The notes under the pieces are model-generated. The model was not told the DNA's origin. It ran no database searches and was given only the letters and a program-made list of their open reading frames with translations. From Pseudoclavibacter sp. RFBB5 (GTDB lineage Bacteria > Actinomycetota > Actinomycetes > Actinomycetales > Microbacteriaceae), in contig NZ_PSTZ01000001.1 of NCBI RefSeq assembly GCF_002931555.1, positions 62,001 to 126,000 of the forward strand: 64,000 nucleotides of DNA. Direction: 5' to 3'. Positions 28,569 through 39,786 of this stretch are shown here, in pieces. The first letter of the stretch is position 1, and each line of letters starts with the position of its first letter. Made by a program: the position numbers and the translations under genes.

Positions 28569-29417
28569 TCACGCGAGGTCGGCGAGGTCCTCCGCAGTGA
28601 GAGTGATGGCGTCTGCGGCCATGTTCTCCGCGAGGTGAGCGGGTGACCCGGTCCCGGGGATCGCGAGGGTGACCGGTGAGCGCGCGAGAAGCCAGGCGAG
28701 GGCGATCTGTGCGGTGGTCGCCTCGTGGCGGGCTGCGACGGTGGTGAGCCGGTCATCCGTGATGTCGGAGAAGCCGCCACCGAGCGGGAAGAAGGGGACG
28801 AAGGCGATCCCGACCTCCTCGCAGGCGGCGAGCACCTCGAGGTCGTCGCGTTGCGTGGCGACGAAGTGGTTCTGGACCGCCGCGACCGGGGCCACAGTTA
28901 GCGCCTCGTGCAGGTGCGCCGTCCCGGCGTTGCTCAGCCCGAGGTGTCGGATCAACCCCTCGTCGCGCATCGCGGCGAGCGCCTCGAAGCGAGCTGCGGC
29001 CGATTCCTCGGGTGCGCCGAGTCGCAGGTAGACCAGGTCGAGGCGCTCGAGGCCCAGGTTCTCGAGGTTGGTCTCGACCATCTGCCGCAAGGCGCTCGGG
29101 TCGGTTGTCATCTCCACGCCACCCCCTGGTGTCCGCTGGGGGCCCACCTTCGTGGCGATGACCAGGTCATCGCGGTACGGGTGCAGCGCCTCGCGGATGA
29201 GGGTGTTCGCGCTGAGTGCGCCGTCATCGCTGACATAGAAGTCGGCGGTGTCGATGTGGTCGACACCCGCCGCGATGGCCTGGCGCAGGACCTCGCGGCT
29301 GGTCTCGGCATCGCGGGCGGGGCCGCTGAAGCCGTTCGCGGCCAGACGCATGGCGCCGTAGCCGAGGCGACGGATCGGCAGGTCTCCGCCGAGAAGGAAG
29401 GTGTTCTGGTTGCTCAC
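28569..29417 (-). CDS. Aldo/keto reductase
   Basis: An NADPH-dependent oxidoreductase TIM barrel of 282 residues. It has the N-terminal LGYGAMRLAANGF, DHIDTADFYVSDDGALSANT with the catalytic Asp and Tyr, ATKVG with the catalytic Lys, GLSNAG and the C-terminal LLARSPVTLAIPGTGSPAHL cofactor region. It follows the SDR gene by 27 bases on the same strand, and both lie downstream of TetR-type operators, so it belongs to a small TetR-controlled detoxification operon. The substrate is unknown. Confidence 0.87.
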   Translation of the reverse strand: MSNQNTFLLGGDLPIRRLGYGAMRLAANGFSGPARDAETSREVLRQAIAAGVDHIDTADFYVSDDGALSANTLIREALHPYRDDLVIATKVGPQRTPGGGVEMTTDPSALRQMVETNLENLGLERLDLVYLRLGAPEESAAARFEALAAMRDEGLIRHLGLSNAGTAHLHEALTVAPVAAVQNHFVATQRDDLEVLAACEEVGIAFVPFFPLGGGFSDITDDRLTTVAARHEATTAQIALAWLLARSPVTLAIPGTGSPAHLAENMAADAITLTAEDLADLA

Positions 29418-29444
29418 GTGGTGGCTCCTGTTCAGGGGGGGTGG

Positions 29445-30071
29445 TCAGTCGGTGATGATGGCGTCGCGGCGGATCCATTCAGGACCGGCAGCCGCGCTGT
29501 GCAGGAAATGGGCGACGTCTTCACGACTGATCGTCGGGGCGCCCTTCATGGGGACGTGCTCGCCGGACCGGTAGGTTCCCTTGCCGGGCTTGTGGGTCAG
29601 CGTCGTGGGATAGACGAGTGTCAGGTCGAGATCACTGGCGCGCAGCAGACGCTCTGAGGCTGTCTTGTCGGCGTAGACGGAACGCAGGAAGGTGCTGTAC
29701 ATGATCTTCTGGACGGGCGTCGAGGAGGGATAGGTGTCACCGGCGCCGAACGAGGACAGCCACACGACCCGAGTGGTGCCGGTCTGCTCCGCTGCTGAGA
29801 CCAGCGCGGCGGCGGCCCGTGAGAACAGGTCGGTCGGCCCCATGGACCGACCCCGGCCGAGGGTCGAGATGACCACATCCTGGCCGATCATCGCCGTCGC
29901 GAGATCCGCGGGTGCGGTCGGGTCGCCTCCGAGGACCGTGATCTGGCTCGAGAGGTCGGCGAGCGCTTCCGGGCGACGCACCAGGGCGGTGACGCTGTCT
30001 CCCGCGCGTTGCGCGCGCTCGAGGACGAGGCGTCCTGTGGGTCCGGTGGCACCGATTACGAGCACCTTCAT
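29445..30071 (-). CDS. SDR/NmrA-type NAD(P)H-binding protein
   Basis: A protein of 208 residues with the Rossmann motif KVLVIGATGPTGRLV at the N-terminus, DVVISTLGRG and WLSSFGAGDTYPSS, typical of the atypical SDR5/flavin-reductase-like family. The ATG at 30071 follows a GGGAGCCTCCC ribosome-binding region, whereas longer readings run through the operators. A promoter with a TetR operator in its spacer lies directly upstream and the aldo/keto reductase follows, so the pair should be co-expressed and derepressed by the TetR ligand. Confidence 0.82.
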   Translation of the reverse strand: MKVLVIGATGPTGRLVLERAQRAGDSVTALVRRPEALADLSSQITVLGGDPTAPADLATAMIGQDVVISTLGRGRSMGPTDLFSRAAAALVSAAEQTGTTRVVWLSSFGAGDTYPSSTPVQKIMYSTFLRSVYADKTASERLLRASDLDLTLVYPTTLTHKPGKGTYRSGEHVPMKGAPTISREDVAHFLHSAAAGPEWIRRDAIITD

Positions 30072-30122
30072 GGGAGGCTCCCTGTCTGCTGGCTCAGTTC
30101 CGACTGAACGCCGGCACACTGA

Positions 30123-30176
30123 AGCGGACATCTGTCCGCTTGAGACGACCGTAGCGGACAGTTGTCCGTTTATCAA
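30123..30176 (-). promoter_or_regulatory. Promoter with two TetR operators upstream of SDR/AKR operon
   Basis: Two near-identical palindromes, AGCGGACA-TC-TGTCCGCT (30123-30140) and AGCGGACA-GT-TGTCCGTT (30153-30170), lie upstream of the SDR gene. On the minus strand TTGATA (30176-30171) and TACGGT (30153-30148) are 17 bases apart, and the second palindrome fills that spacer exactly, so binding would occlude RNA polymerase. A third copy precedes the tetR gene. Confidence 0.7.
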
Positions 30177-30244
30177 GGCGTGGGCATGGCGGGCACTCGT
30201 GATGCTCGCCTCGGAACCTGCGACAGGGAATGCGCCCGGGGTGA

Positions 30245-30811
30245 TCAGGCTGGCGCTCGGAGCCCTGCCATGACCAGGTCGAGAAGTCGGGAAGCCTGGC
30301 TCTGCCAGTCACCGGAGGGATCGATCTGCCAGATGCCCGCGATGGCCAGGAGAAAGTCGCCGGTGGTGATGTCGGCGCGTATTTTGCCGGCATCGCGATT
30401 GGCGACCAGCAGCGACTCGACCGCGTCGCGCACCATCACGTAGGCGGGATTCGCGTCCATAGCGGGCCTCCCCGCCTGATCGAAGGCCTCGGCAAGGCCG
30501 GACTTGACCATCGCGAAAGCTGCCAGACGGTTCATCCACTCACGGAGGGCGTCATCGGGCGCGAGCTCCTGAAGGAGCGTCGAGGCGCTGGTCACGACCT
30601 GCTGGACCTCGCGCTGGTAGACCTCGAGCACCAGGGACTCCCTGTTCGGGAAGTTCCGATAGAACGTGCCCTGACCGACGCCGGCCCGCTTCGCGATGAC
30701 GCTCAGCGCCACATCCGGATCCCTGGTCAGCTCTGCAGTGGCGGCCTCGAGCACCTTCTCGCGGTTGCGCTGCGCGTCGGAGCGCTGGGGGGTCGTGCCA
30801 GTCGACGTCAT
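30245..30811 (-). CDS. TetR-family repressor
   Basis: A protein of 188 residues: the N-terminal TetR helix-turn-helix (VALSVIAKRAGVGQGTFYRNFPNRESL, seen as IAKRAGVGQGTFYRNF) and a C-terminal SbtR-like ligand-binding domain of about 110 residues. The ATG at 30811 follows AAGGAG. An operator copy lies 55 bases upstream of its start and two lie before the SDR/AKR genes, so it most likely represses itself and that operon. The ligand is unknown, probably an electrophile or small aromatic given the enzymes controlled. Confidence 0.87.
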   Translation of the reverse strand: MTSTGTTPQRSDAQRNREKVLEAATAELTRDPDVALSVIAKRAGVGQGTFYRNFPNRESLVLEVYQREVQQVVTSASTLLQELAPDDALREWMNRLAAFAMVKSGLAEAFDQAGRPAMDANPAYVMVRDAVESLLVANRDAGKIRADITTGDFLLAIAGIWQIDPSGDWQSQASRLLDLVMAGLRAPA

Positions 30812-30865
30812 GGTCAATCTCCTTCAGCGAACCGGATCCGAGCTGCTGCGTTGTCCTGCGAGCGT

Positions 30866-30883
30866 AACGGACGCCTGTCCGCA
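30866..30883. promoter_or_regulatory. Third TetR operator copy (upstream of tetR)
   Basis: CGGACG-CC-TGTCCG at 30868-30881 matches the CGGACA-NN-TGTCCG consensus of the two sites near 30123-30170 at all but one arm base. Its position before the regulator gene supports autoregulation. Confidence 0.6.
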
Positions 30884-31001
30884 TGGCGCCTTCGCAGCTT
30901 GCGGTCCAGATGCGCTCGATGCCCTGGGGCGGTGGGCGTCTCCCGGACCGGGGACTTCTCCTCAGCTGACCGGCCCGGCCCCGTGGCACCGTGGCACCGT
31001 C

Positions 31002-32024
31002 TCAAGGCTCCAGGGCATCCAGGATCGCGACGACCGGGCCTTCCTCGGCGTCGCGCCACCCTTGTCCTGCCCAGAGGTTGACGAGCGTGCTGTCACCCGC
31101 GGCCGTCGCGTTCGCCCGCATCGCGCGGGTCAGATGGTGGAGAGCTGGATACCCGACGGGCGCATCCGCGTGGCTTTCGACGAAGGCGTTCACGAGCGCT
31201 CGTGCGGGGCGGCCGGTGAAGGCACGCGTAAGGATCGTCTCGGTGTAGCGGTCATCCGCGAGTGCTGCCTTGTGCGTTGCGGATGCTCCGCTCTCGTCGG
31301 AGAGAAGCACCGCGGTTCCGACCGCGGCCAGGTCTGCGCCCGCGTCGAGCACTTCGCGTACCTGGTCGCGACGAGTGATACCACCCGATGCGATCAGCGG
31401 CAGGTCCGTGACCGTCCGGACGCGCTCGACGAGCGTCGTGAGCGGGACGTTCTCCGGGAAGGTGTCCGCATCCCAGACGCCGCTGTGACCGCCGGCGTCG
31501 TATCCCTGAACGGTAAGAGCATCGGCGCCGGCTGCTGCAGCCCGTCGCGCCTCGTCGACGGACGTCACCGTCTGGACCGTGAGGACCCCAGCCGTCTTCA
31601 GCCTCCGGAACACGTCCGGTGAGGGGAGCCCGAACGTGAAGCTCACCACCGGGGTTCGACTGCGGATGACAGCATCCAGCTTCTCCGCCCATTCGTCGTC
31701 GTCTTCCAGCCTGGGCGCCATGGTCGCGGTTTCATCGTGCGTGGACGCGTGCTGCCGGATGCGCTCCCAGTACGCGGCGTACCCCGCTTCGTCGATGGGG
31801 TGGGGGTTGGGAACGAAGAGATTGACGCCGAACACCTGCACACCGGCCTCCGTCACCTCAGCGATCTGCGTCTCCAAGGCCGCCGCTGTCTTGTACCCGC
31901 CAGCGAGCTGCGCGAAGTGTCCTGCTCTTGCGGCCGCGATGACGAGGGCGGGAGAGCTCGGACCGCCAGCCATGGGCGCGACGGCGATGCGCTTGAACGT
32001 GTCCAGGGGCGAGGGGAGGGGCAT
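31002..32024 (-). CDS. Nitronate monooxygenase (NMO/2-nitropropane dioxygenase family)
   Basis: An FMN-dependent TIM barrel of 340 residues that oxidises alkyl nitronates. It has the family N-terminal IAVAPMAGGPSSPALVIAAARAG, FGVNLFVPNPHP, VQGYDAGGHSG with the active-site region, LIASGGI for phosphate binding and AVGTAVLLSDES. Nineteen bases separate it from the peptidase E gene upstream on the same strand. An enoyl-ACP reductase (FabK-like) function is an alternative for this fold, but the DAGGHSG motif and length favour NMO. Confidence 0.85.
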   Translation of the reverse strand: MPLPSPLDTFKRIAVAPMAGGPSSPALVIAAARAGHFAQLAGGYKTAAALETQIAEVTEAGVQVFGVNLFVPNPHPIDEAGYAAYWERIRQHASTHDETATMAPRLEDDDEWAEKLDAVIRSRTPVVSFTFGLPSPDVFRRLKTAGVLTVQTVTSVDEARRAAAAGADALTVQGYDAGGHSGVWDADTFPENVPLTTLVERVRTVTDLPLIASGGITRRDQVREVLDAGADLAAVGTAVLLSDESGASATHKAALADDRYTETILTRAFTGRPARALVNAFVESHADAPVGYPALHHLTRAMRANATAAGDSTLVNLWAGQGWRDAEEGPVVAILDALEP

Positions 32025-32042
32025 TGTCGAACCTTTCCGTGA

Positions 32043-32678
32043 TCACCCTGTGCAGGGTGACTCGATCACTTTCGCACCAGTTCCAGTGGCGACGAGCGCC
32101 TGGTCATCGGCGAGGGGGAGCAACGGGTAGTCGGGGCCATAGGCGTCCAGGGTTCTGCGGATCAGCTCCGGTGGGTAGGGCGGCAGCTGCCCGTCCGCGT
32201 GTGGGACGACCGTCTGCTCCACCAAGCCGAGGCCGGCGAGATCCGTGAGCGTCGGCCCATCCGCAGGATCATCCATCAGCGACGCAGGCGTGACGTCGGG
32301 ACCCGCGATGATTGACCCGGCGCTGGAGCCGACGTAGGGGAGCCCCGCTCGCACGAACCTGACCAGGGGCTCGTCGCAGCCGGAAACGCGCAGCCCCTCG
32401 AGGAGCGCGAAGGTGCTCCCACTGGCCACGTACACCGCATCCAGCCCTTCCAGCACGCGCTCGAACTCGGTCGGGTCCAAGTCGCGAACGGTGATCCCGA
32501 CGATCTCATGGCCGAGCTTCGCCACCGAATCGCGTTCCGCTCGCACGAACGGAGCCTCCGCGAACGCCGCCTGAGCGTCGTCGATGTAGCCGAGGCGGAG
32601 CGGAGCTGCCCCACCAGTCGAGTCGGCGAGGAAGGGTGCCAGCGCACCCGTGCAGCGAGAAAGCAGCAGGATGTTCAC
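32043..32678 (-). CDS. Peptidase E / S51-family dipeptidase-like protein
   Basis: A protein of 211 residues beginning with GTG at 32678 (MNILLLSRCTG). The S51 nucleophile elbow GSSAGSI with the catalytic Ser, preceded by VYVASGSTFALLEGL, and the acidic LGYIDDAQ strand are visible. Family members cleave Asp-Xaa dipeptides or act as cyanophycinase-like enzymes. An in-frame ATG at 32708 is the alternative start; no clear Shine-Dalgarno favours either. Probably co-transcribed with the nitronate monooxygenase gene. Confidence 0.75.
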   Translation of the reverse strand: MNILLLSRCTGALAPFLADSTGGAAPLRLGYIDDAQAAFAEAPFVRAERDSVAKLGHEIVGITVRDLDPTEFERVLEGLDAVYVASGSTFALLEGLRVSGCDEPLVRFVRAGLPYVGSSAGSIIAGPDVTPASLMDDPADGPTLTDLAGLGLVEQTVVPHADGQLPPYPPELIRRTLDAYGPDYPLLPLADDQALVATGTGAKVIESPCTG

Positions 32679-32742
32679 GCCGGGAACGGTACCAGCCACC
32701 CCCGACAACGGCGCCGACCCGGTGTCCGCGACACGGGCCGCG

Positions 32743-33480
32743 CTACTCGTCCTCGTCGAGCGGATGCGCGATGGTCGGGATCGGAGCCGTCAGCGGTCGC
32801 CCTTCCCGCTGCAGCTTCCGCTTCTGCAGCTGCCAGAGCACGGTGAGGATGAGGAACCAGACGGGTGCTGCGAGGAACGGCAGGCGCGTGTCCTCGCCGT
32901 AGATGAGCGTGCCGGCAATGAACACGAAGAACGCGAGCACGAGCCAGGGGGCGACGCGTGCGAGCGGCATCTTGAACTTCGACGCGCGGTGCTTCTCGGG
33001 GTAGCGCCGCAGGTACACGATGTAGCTCACGACGATGGAGCCCCACGTAAAGAGGATGAGGGTCGCGCACATCGACGACACGAAGGTGAAGGCGGCGATG
33101 ACCTCGTCGCCCGCGAAGAGCAGCGGGATGGCGGAGAAGAGGAAGACGCAGGTGAAGAAGACGGCCTTCGTCGGCACGCCCTGCCTGCTGGTCGACGCGA
33201 ACGCCGCGAGGCCGAAGCCGGCGATCGCGAGCGTCGACACGAAGGGGCTCTTGCCCGGCTCGATCTTGTCCCACGGCGTGACGCTCATGATGACGATGAG
33301 GGCGCCGACGTAGAAGATGAGGATGCGTGCGACGATCGAGTTGATGGCCTTCGGCAGCGTCTTGCGGGGGTTCTCGGTCTCGGCGGCGGCAGTGCCGACG
33401 AGCTCGACCCCGATGAACGAGAAGATCCCCATCTGGAAGCCGAGCACGAACCCGCTCGCGCCCATCGGGAACATCCCGCC
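32743..33480 (-). pseudogene. C-terminal half of an APC amino-acid permease (CycA/AnsP type), 5' truncated
   Basis: Encodes about 245 residues, from GMFPMGASGFVLGFQMGIFS through GVELVGTAAAETENPRKTLP to a basic, Glu-rich tail. This is the second half of a D-serine/D-alanine/glycine or similar permease (normally about 470-490 residues, 12 helices). The first six or so helices, including the substrate-binding GxG helix 1, are absent because the frame runs out near 33485 into an unrelated LysR fragment. A GTG/ATG inside could start a short protein, but it would lack the transport core. Probably a rearrangement product or an assembly join. Confidence 0.75.
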
Positions 33481-33755
33481 GTGTCGGCCAGTCGCTCGGC
33501 TACCCCGTTCGCGAGCTGATGCGCACCGACGACCTCTACATGATCCATGGCCTCGTCGCCGAAGGGCTCGGCTTCGCCCTCTCGACGGATGCCGCCATCG
33601 ACCCCGACTTCGACGTCGTGCTGCGCCCCGCCGTGCAGGACCTGGGGGAGCGGCACGTGTCGTTTGCCACCCGCCGGGGATCCGTGCCGAAAGCTGCGGG
33701 CTGGCTCGCGGAGATCCTGCTCAGCGGCCGAGCGCCTGCAGCGGATCGCCCGTGA
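33480..33755 (+). pseudogene. C-terminal fragment of a LysR-family regulator
   Basis: An open frame from about 33480 encodes YPVRELMRTDDLYMIHGLVA, then EGLGFALSTDAAI and a DVVLRPAVQDLGERHVSFAT segment. This is the end of a LysR substrate-binding domain (about 90 of the usual 300 residues). There is no helix-turn-helix and no upstream continuation, because the same bases border the truncated permease on the other strand. The 3' end overlaps the convergent GNAT gene by 35 bases, which was presumably already so in the intact gene. Confidence 0.75.
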
Positions 33756-34227
33756 GCCGGAACGTGTCCCACTCATCCATCGGGAACGCCCCGAGGCTCC
33801 TGTAGAACCCGATCGACGGCTCGTTCCACTTCAGCACCGACCACTCGAGGCGCCGGTAGTCCTTCGCGACGCACTCCTGCGCAAGCGAGCCGAGCAGCGC
33901 TTTCCCGATGCCCCCGCCGCGCGCATCCTCCCGCACGTAGAGGTCCTCCAGCCAGATGCCGTGCTCGCCCTCCCACGTCGAGTAGCTCAGGAACCAGAGG
34001 GCGATGCCGTCGAGGCGCGTGGAGTCGGCGCCGGCCTCGGTCTCGCGCGGCGCTTCCGCGACCGTCGCGAACACCGCGGGGTTCTCGCCGAAGAAGTTGC
34101 GGTGGAGCTGCTCCTCGGTCGTCTTGACCGCGTCGGGTTCGCGCTCGTAGACGGCGAGCCCGCGGATGAGGTCGAGGATCTGCGGCACGTCGGCGGGAAC
34201 AGCAGGGCGGATGGTCGGCTCGGTCAC
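33721..34227 (-). CDS. GNAT-family N-acetyltransferase (SSAT/diamine type)
   Basis: A protein of 168 residues resembling spermidine/diamine N1-acetyltransferases: the N-terminal TIRPAVPADVPQILDLIRGLAVYEREPDAV, the acetyl-CoA loop ARGGGIGKALLGSLA (with LEDLYVRED before it), and LEWSVLKWNEPSIGFYRSLGA. It would acetylate polyamines or small amines in the cytoplasm. The ATG at 34227 precedes the bgl locus 2 promoter region. The substrate was not determined. Confidence 0.85.
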   Translation of the reverse strand: MTEPTIRPAVPADVPQILDLIRGLAVYEREPDAVKTTEEQLHRNFFGENPAVFATVAEAPRETEAGADSTRLDGIALWFLSYSTWEGEHGIWLEDLYVREDARGGGIGKALLGSLAQECVAKDYRRLEWSVLKWNEPSIGFYRSLGAFPMDEWDTFRLTGDPLQALGR

Positions 34228-34294
34228 GGCACGACGCTAACAGCCGGTCGATCCGATTCGCTGGTCGGCGGAATCCTGTGGTAGCTTCCCGGCA

Positions 34295-34325
34295 GGACAT
34301 GTAACTGGTCAAGCAGGCAGGATCC
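34295..34325 (+). promoter_or_regulatory. RAT ribonucleic antiterminator site, bgl locus 2
   Basis: A 31-nt element reading GGACATGTAACTGGTCAAGC and then AGGCAGGATCC. It differs from the locus 1 copy at two bases only, both around the apical loop, so both leaders should be recognised by the same LicT protein. A TGTGG-TAGCTT extended -10-like sequence lies at 34277-34287, a few bases upstream of the RAT, giving a start close to the element as in locus 1. Confidence 0.85.
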
Positions 34326-34365
34326 GAACGCTTCACTCACGTGACGGCGATCGGGTCCTTTTTTT
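34320..34365 (+). terminator. Intrinsic terminator of bgl locus 2 leader
   Basis: GGATCCGA (34320-34327) pairs with TCGGGTCC (34351-34358, one U-G pair) and is followed by seven T (34359-34365). The first arm overlaps the RAT 3' end, giving the classical BglG/LicT switch. The stems of loci 1 and 2 are identical while the loops differ completely. Confidence 0.87.
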
Positions 34366-34432
34366 GTGCCCACTTTTCCAGGCAGGCGTCCACCTACTTC
34401 CCCCACCCCTTGGATCCAAAGGAGGACCCATC

Positions 34433-37844
<3,412 letters not shown>

Positions 37845-37897
37845 GCCTCGCGCCGCCCCACGGTGGCCGCACAGGCAGTGTCGACGGAGACACACCA

Positions 37898-38728
37898 ATG
37901 CAGACAATCAGAAAAGTTCTCAACTCGAGTGTCGTGCTCGCCGCTGACGAGCACGGCACCGAGTTCGTGGTGCTCGGCAAAGGCATCGGATACGGGCGCA
38001 AGCCGGGCGAGGAAGTCGTGCAGGACGGGGCGAACCAGGTGTTCGTCTCGCTCCCGAAGGGCGACCAGCGCAACCTCGAGGACCTGCTCACCCAGATTCC
38101 GGGGGAGTACATCGAGCTCACGAGGGCGATCGTCGCGCGCGCCGAGGCCGGTGGGCTGGACCTCGATCCGCACATCTACCTCGCGCTCACCGACCACCTG
38201 CACTTCGCTGTCGAACGACACCGCAAGGGGCTGGCGACGGTGAACCGGCTCGCCTGGGAAGTCCGAACCATCTACCCGAAGCAGTACGAGATCGGTCTCA
38301 CGGCCGTCTCGATGCTCAACACCCGCACGGGGGTCGAGCTGCCGGAGCAGGAGGCCGCGAACATCGCGTTCCACCTGGTCAACGCCGATACCGGCAACGC
38401 CGGGGTCGACTCGATGCGGATCGTACAGCTCGTCAGCCAGGTGGCGACGGTCGTCACCCACTCCACGGGCAGGCAGCTGCACAACAACGAGCTGCACGGC
38501 GCGCGGTTCGTCGCGCACCTGCAGTACTTCGCGCGGCGCTTCTTCGACGGCAAGCTCGCGACGAGCGCCGACGACTTCCTCTTCAACAGCCTGAGCGAGC
38601 GCTACCCGGCCGCCGTCTCGGCGGCCGAGCGTGTGCGCGCGTTCGTGCGTCAGGAGTACGAGCAGGAGCTGCCGAACGAGGAGATCGCGTTCCTGGCGCT
38701 GCACATCGCGAGGGTCTCGACCGACTGA
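37898..38728 (+). CDS. licT: LicT/BglG-type antiterminator, bgl locus 2
   Basis: A protein of 276 residues with the CAT RNA-binding domain (IRKVLNSSVVLAADEHG, LGKGIGYGRKPGEEV), PRD1 (YLALTDHLHFAVERHRKG) and PRD2 (FVAHLQYFARRFFDG, EEIAFLALHIARV). It sits last in the operon, 53 bases after the GH1 gene, so induction feeds back on its own synthesis. As the two RAT sites are nearly identical, cross-activation between loci is expected unless the paralogues have diverged in RNA contacts. Confidence 0.92.
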   Translation: MQTIRKVLNSSVVLAADEHGTEFVVLGKGIGYGRKPGEEVVQDGANQVFVSLPKGDQRNLEDLLTQIPGEYIELTRAIVARAEAGGLDLDPHIYLALTDHLHFAVERHRKGLATVNRLAWEVRTIYPKQYEIGLTAVSMLNTRTGVELPEQEAANIAFHLVNADTGNAGVDSMRIVQLVSQVATVVTHSTGRQLHNNELHGARFVAHLQYFARRFFDGKLATSADDFLFNSLSERYPAAVSAAERVRAFVRQEYEQELPNEEIAFLALHIARVSTD

Positions 38729-38760
38729 GCCTCGGTGCTGACCGGCGAGCCGGGCGGGCG

Positions 38761-39786
38761 TCAGACCCAGCGCACCCAGTTGGCGCCGCTGCCGGTCTCG
38801 ACCTGCTGCAGCTCGGTGAGGTGGTTGCCGTTGACCTCGTACAGCGACACCTGCGTGGAACCCTCGCCCGCGGCGACGAGGAAGTGCCCGTCTGGGCTCA
38901 TCCCGAATCCTCTCGGCTGCTGCTGCGTGACCGTGAACGCTCGCGCGTCCTCGAGTGAGCCGTCCTCGGAGACCTTGAGGGGCGCGAGCGTGCTCGTCGT
39001 GCGCTCGGAGGTCCACAGGAACTGCTCGTCCGCACCCCAGTGCACGTCAGCGCCCCAGATGGAACGGGGCTCGAGCGGATTCGCACCGAGAGTCCCCCGC
39101 TGGAGGCCTTGGAGTGCGTCCGCGAAGCTCGCCGCGTCGACGAGCGACAGGATGCCCGTGGCCTGGTCGCGCGCGAAGCGCAGCACCTCGCCGCTGAACT
39201 CGGTGATCACGTAGGCGTCGGTCTCTGCTCCGTTGAGCACGATGTGGCGGGGCCCGCTGCCGGCCGGTGCTGCCTCGCCGACGGGGTCGAGCGGCTCGAG
39301 GTCGAGGTCGTCCGTGATCGCGTACTGTCCCACGAGGTCGTCGCCGAGCGAGACGAAGTACGCGAAGCGGCCGTCGCTGCTCGGGGCCACCGAGTGGAGG
39401 TGCAGGTGCTCGACGACGGCCGTCGGCTCGCCGACCTCGCCGTCATCGACCGGCGCGATGAGGCCGTGGTTCGCCGAGTACGCGGCGCCGAGCAACGCGG
39501 ACCCGTTCTTCGTGAGCGCAACGTAGTTGAGTCCACCGCGGGGCGTATCGCGCCGCGAGACCTGCGTCAGCTCGCCCGACTCGCGGTCGAGGCGCAGCGT
39601 CACGATTCCCGCCGGGCTGCCCTTCACCGCGGCATAGACGAAGTCTCGGTCGGTGTCGACGACGAAGTTCGAGCATCCGGTCAGCCCGGAAGCGACGGAC
39701 AGCCGCTCGAGGGCGGTGCCGTCGAAGCGGAACACCGAGATCGAGCCTTCGCCTGCATTCGCGACGAGTACGAGTTGGGTGGTCAT
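38761..39786 (-). CDS. Lactonase-family seven-bladed beta-propeller protein
   Basis: A YbhE/Pgl-like propeller of 341 residues (VLVANAGEGSISVFRFDG, then repeated blades ending with GANWVRWV) related to 6-phosphogluconolactonase (non-DevB type) and carboxy-muconate lactonases. Typical features are PRHIVLNGAETDAYVITE and the QQPRGFGMSPDGHFLVAAGE blade. It overlaps the Gfo/Idh gene start by four bases. A lactone made by the paired dehydrogenase could be its substrate, which is the natural reading of this dehydrogenase/lactonase pair. It is convergent with the end of bgl locus 2. Confidence 0.8.
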   Translation of the reverse strand: MTTQLVLVANAGEGSISVFRFDGTALERLSVASGLTGCSNFVVDTDRDFVYAAVKGSPAGIVTLRLDRESGELTQVSRRDTPRGGLNYVALTKNGSALLGAAYSANHGLIAPVDDGEVGEPTAVVEHLHLHSVAPSSDGRFAYFVSLGDDLVGQYAITDDLDLEPLDPVGEAAPAGSGPRHIVLNGAETDAYVITEFSGEVLRFARDQATGILSLVDAASFADALQGLQRGTLGANPLEPRSIWGADVHWGADEQFLWTSERTTSTLAPLKVSEDGSLEDARAFTVTQQQPRGFGMSPDGHFLVAAGEGSTQVSLYEVNGNHLTELQQVETGSGANWVRWV

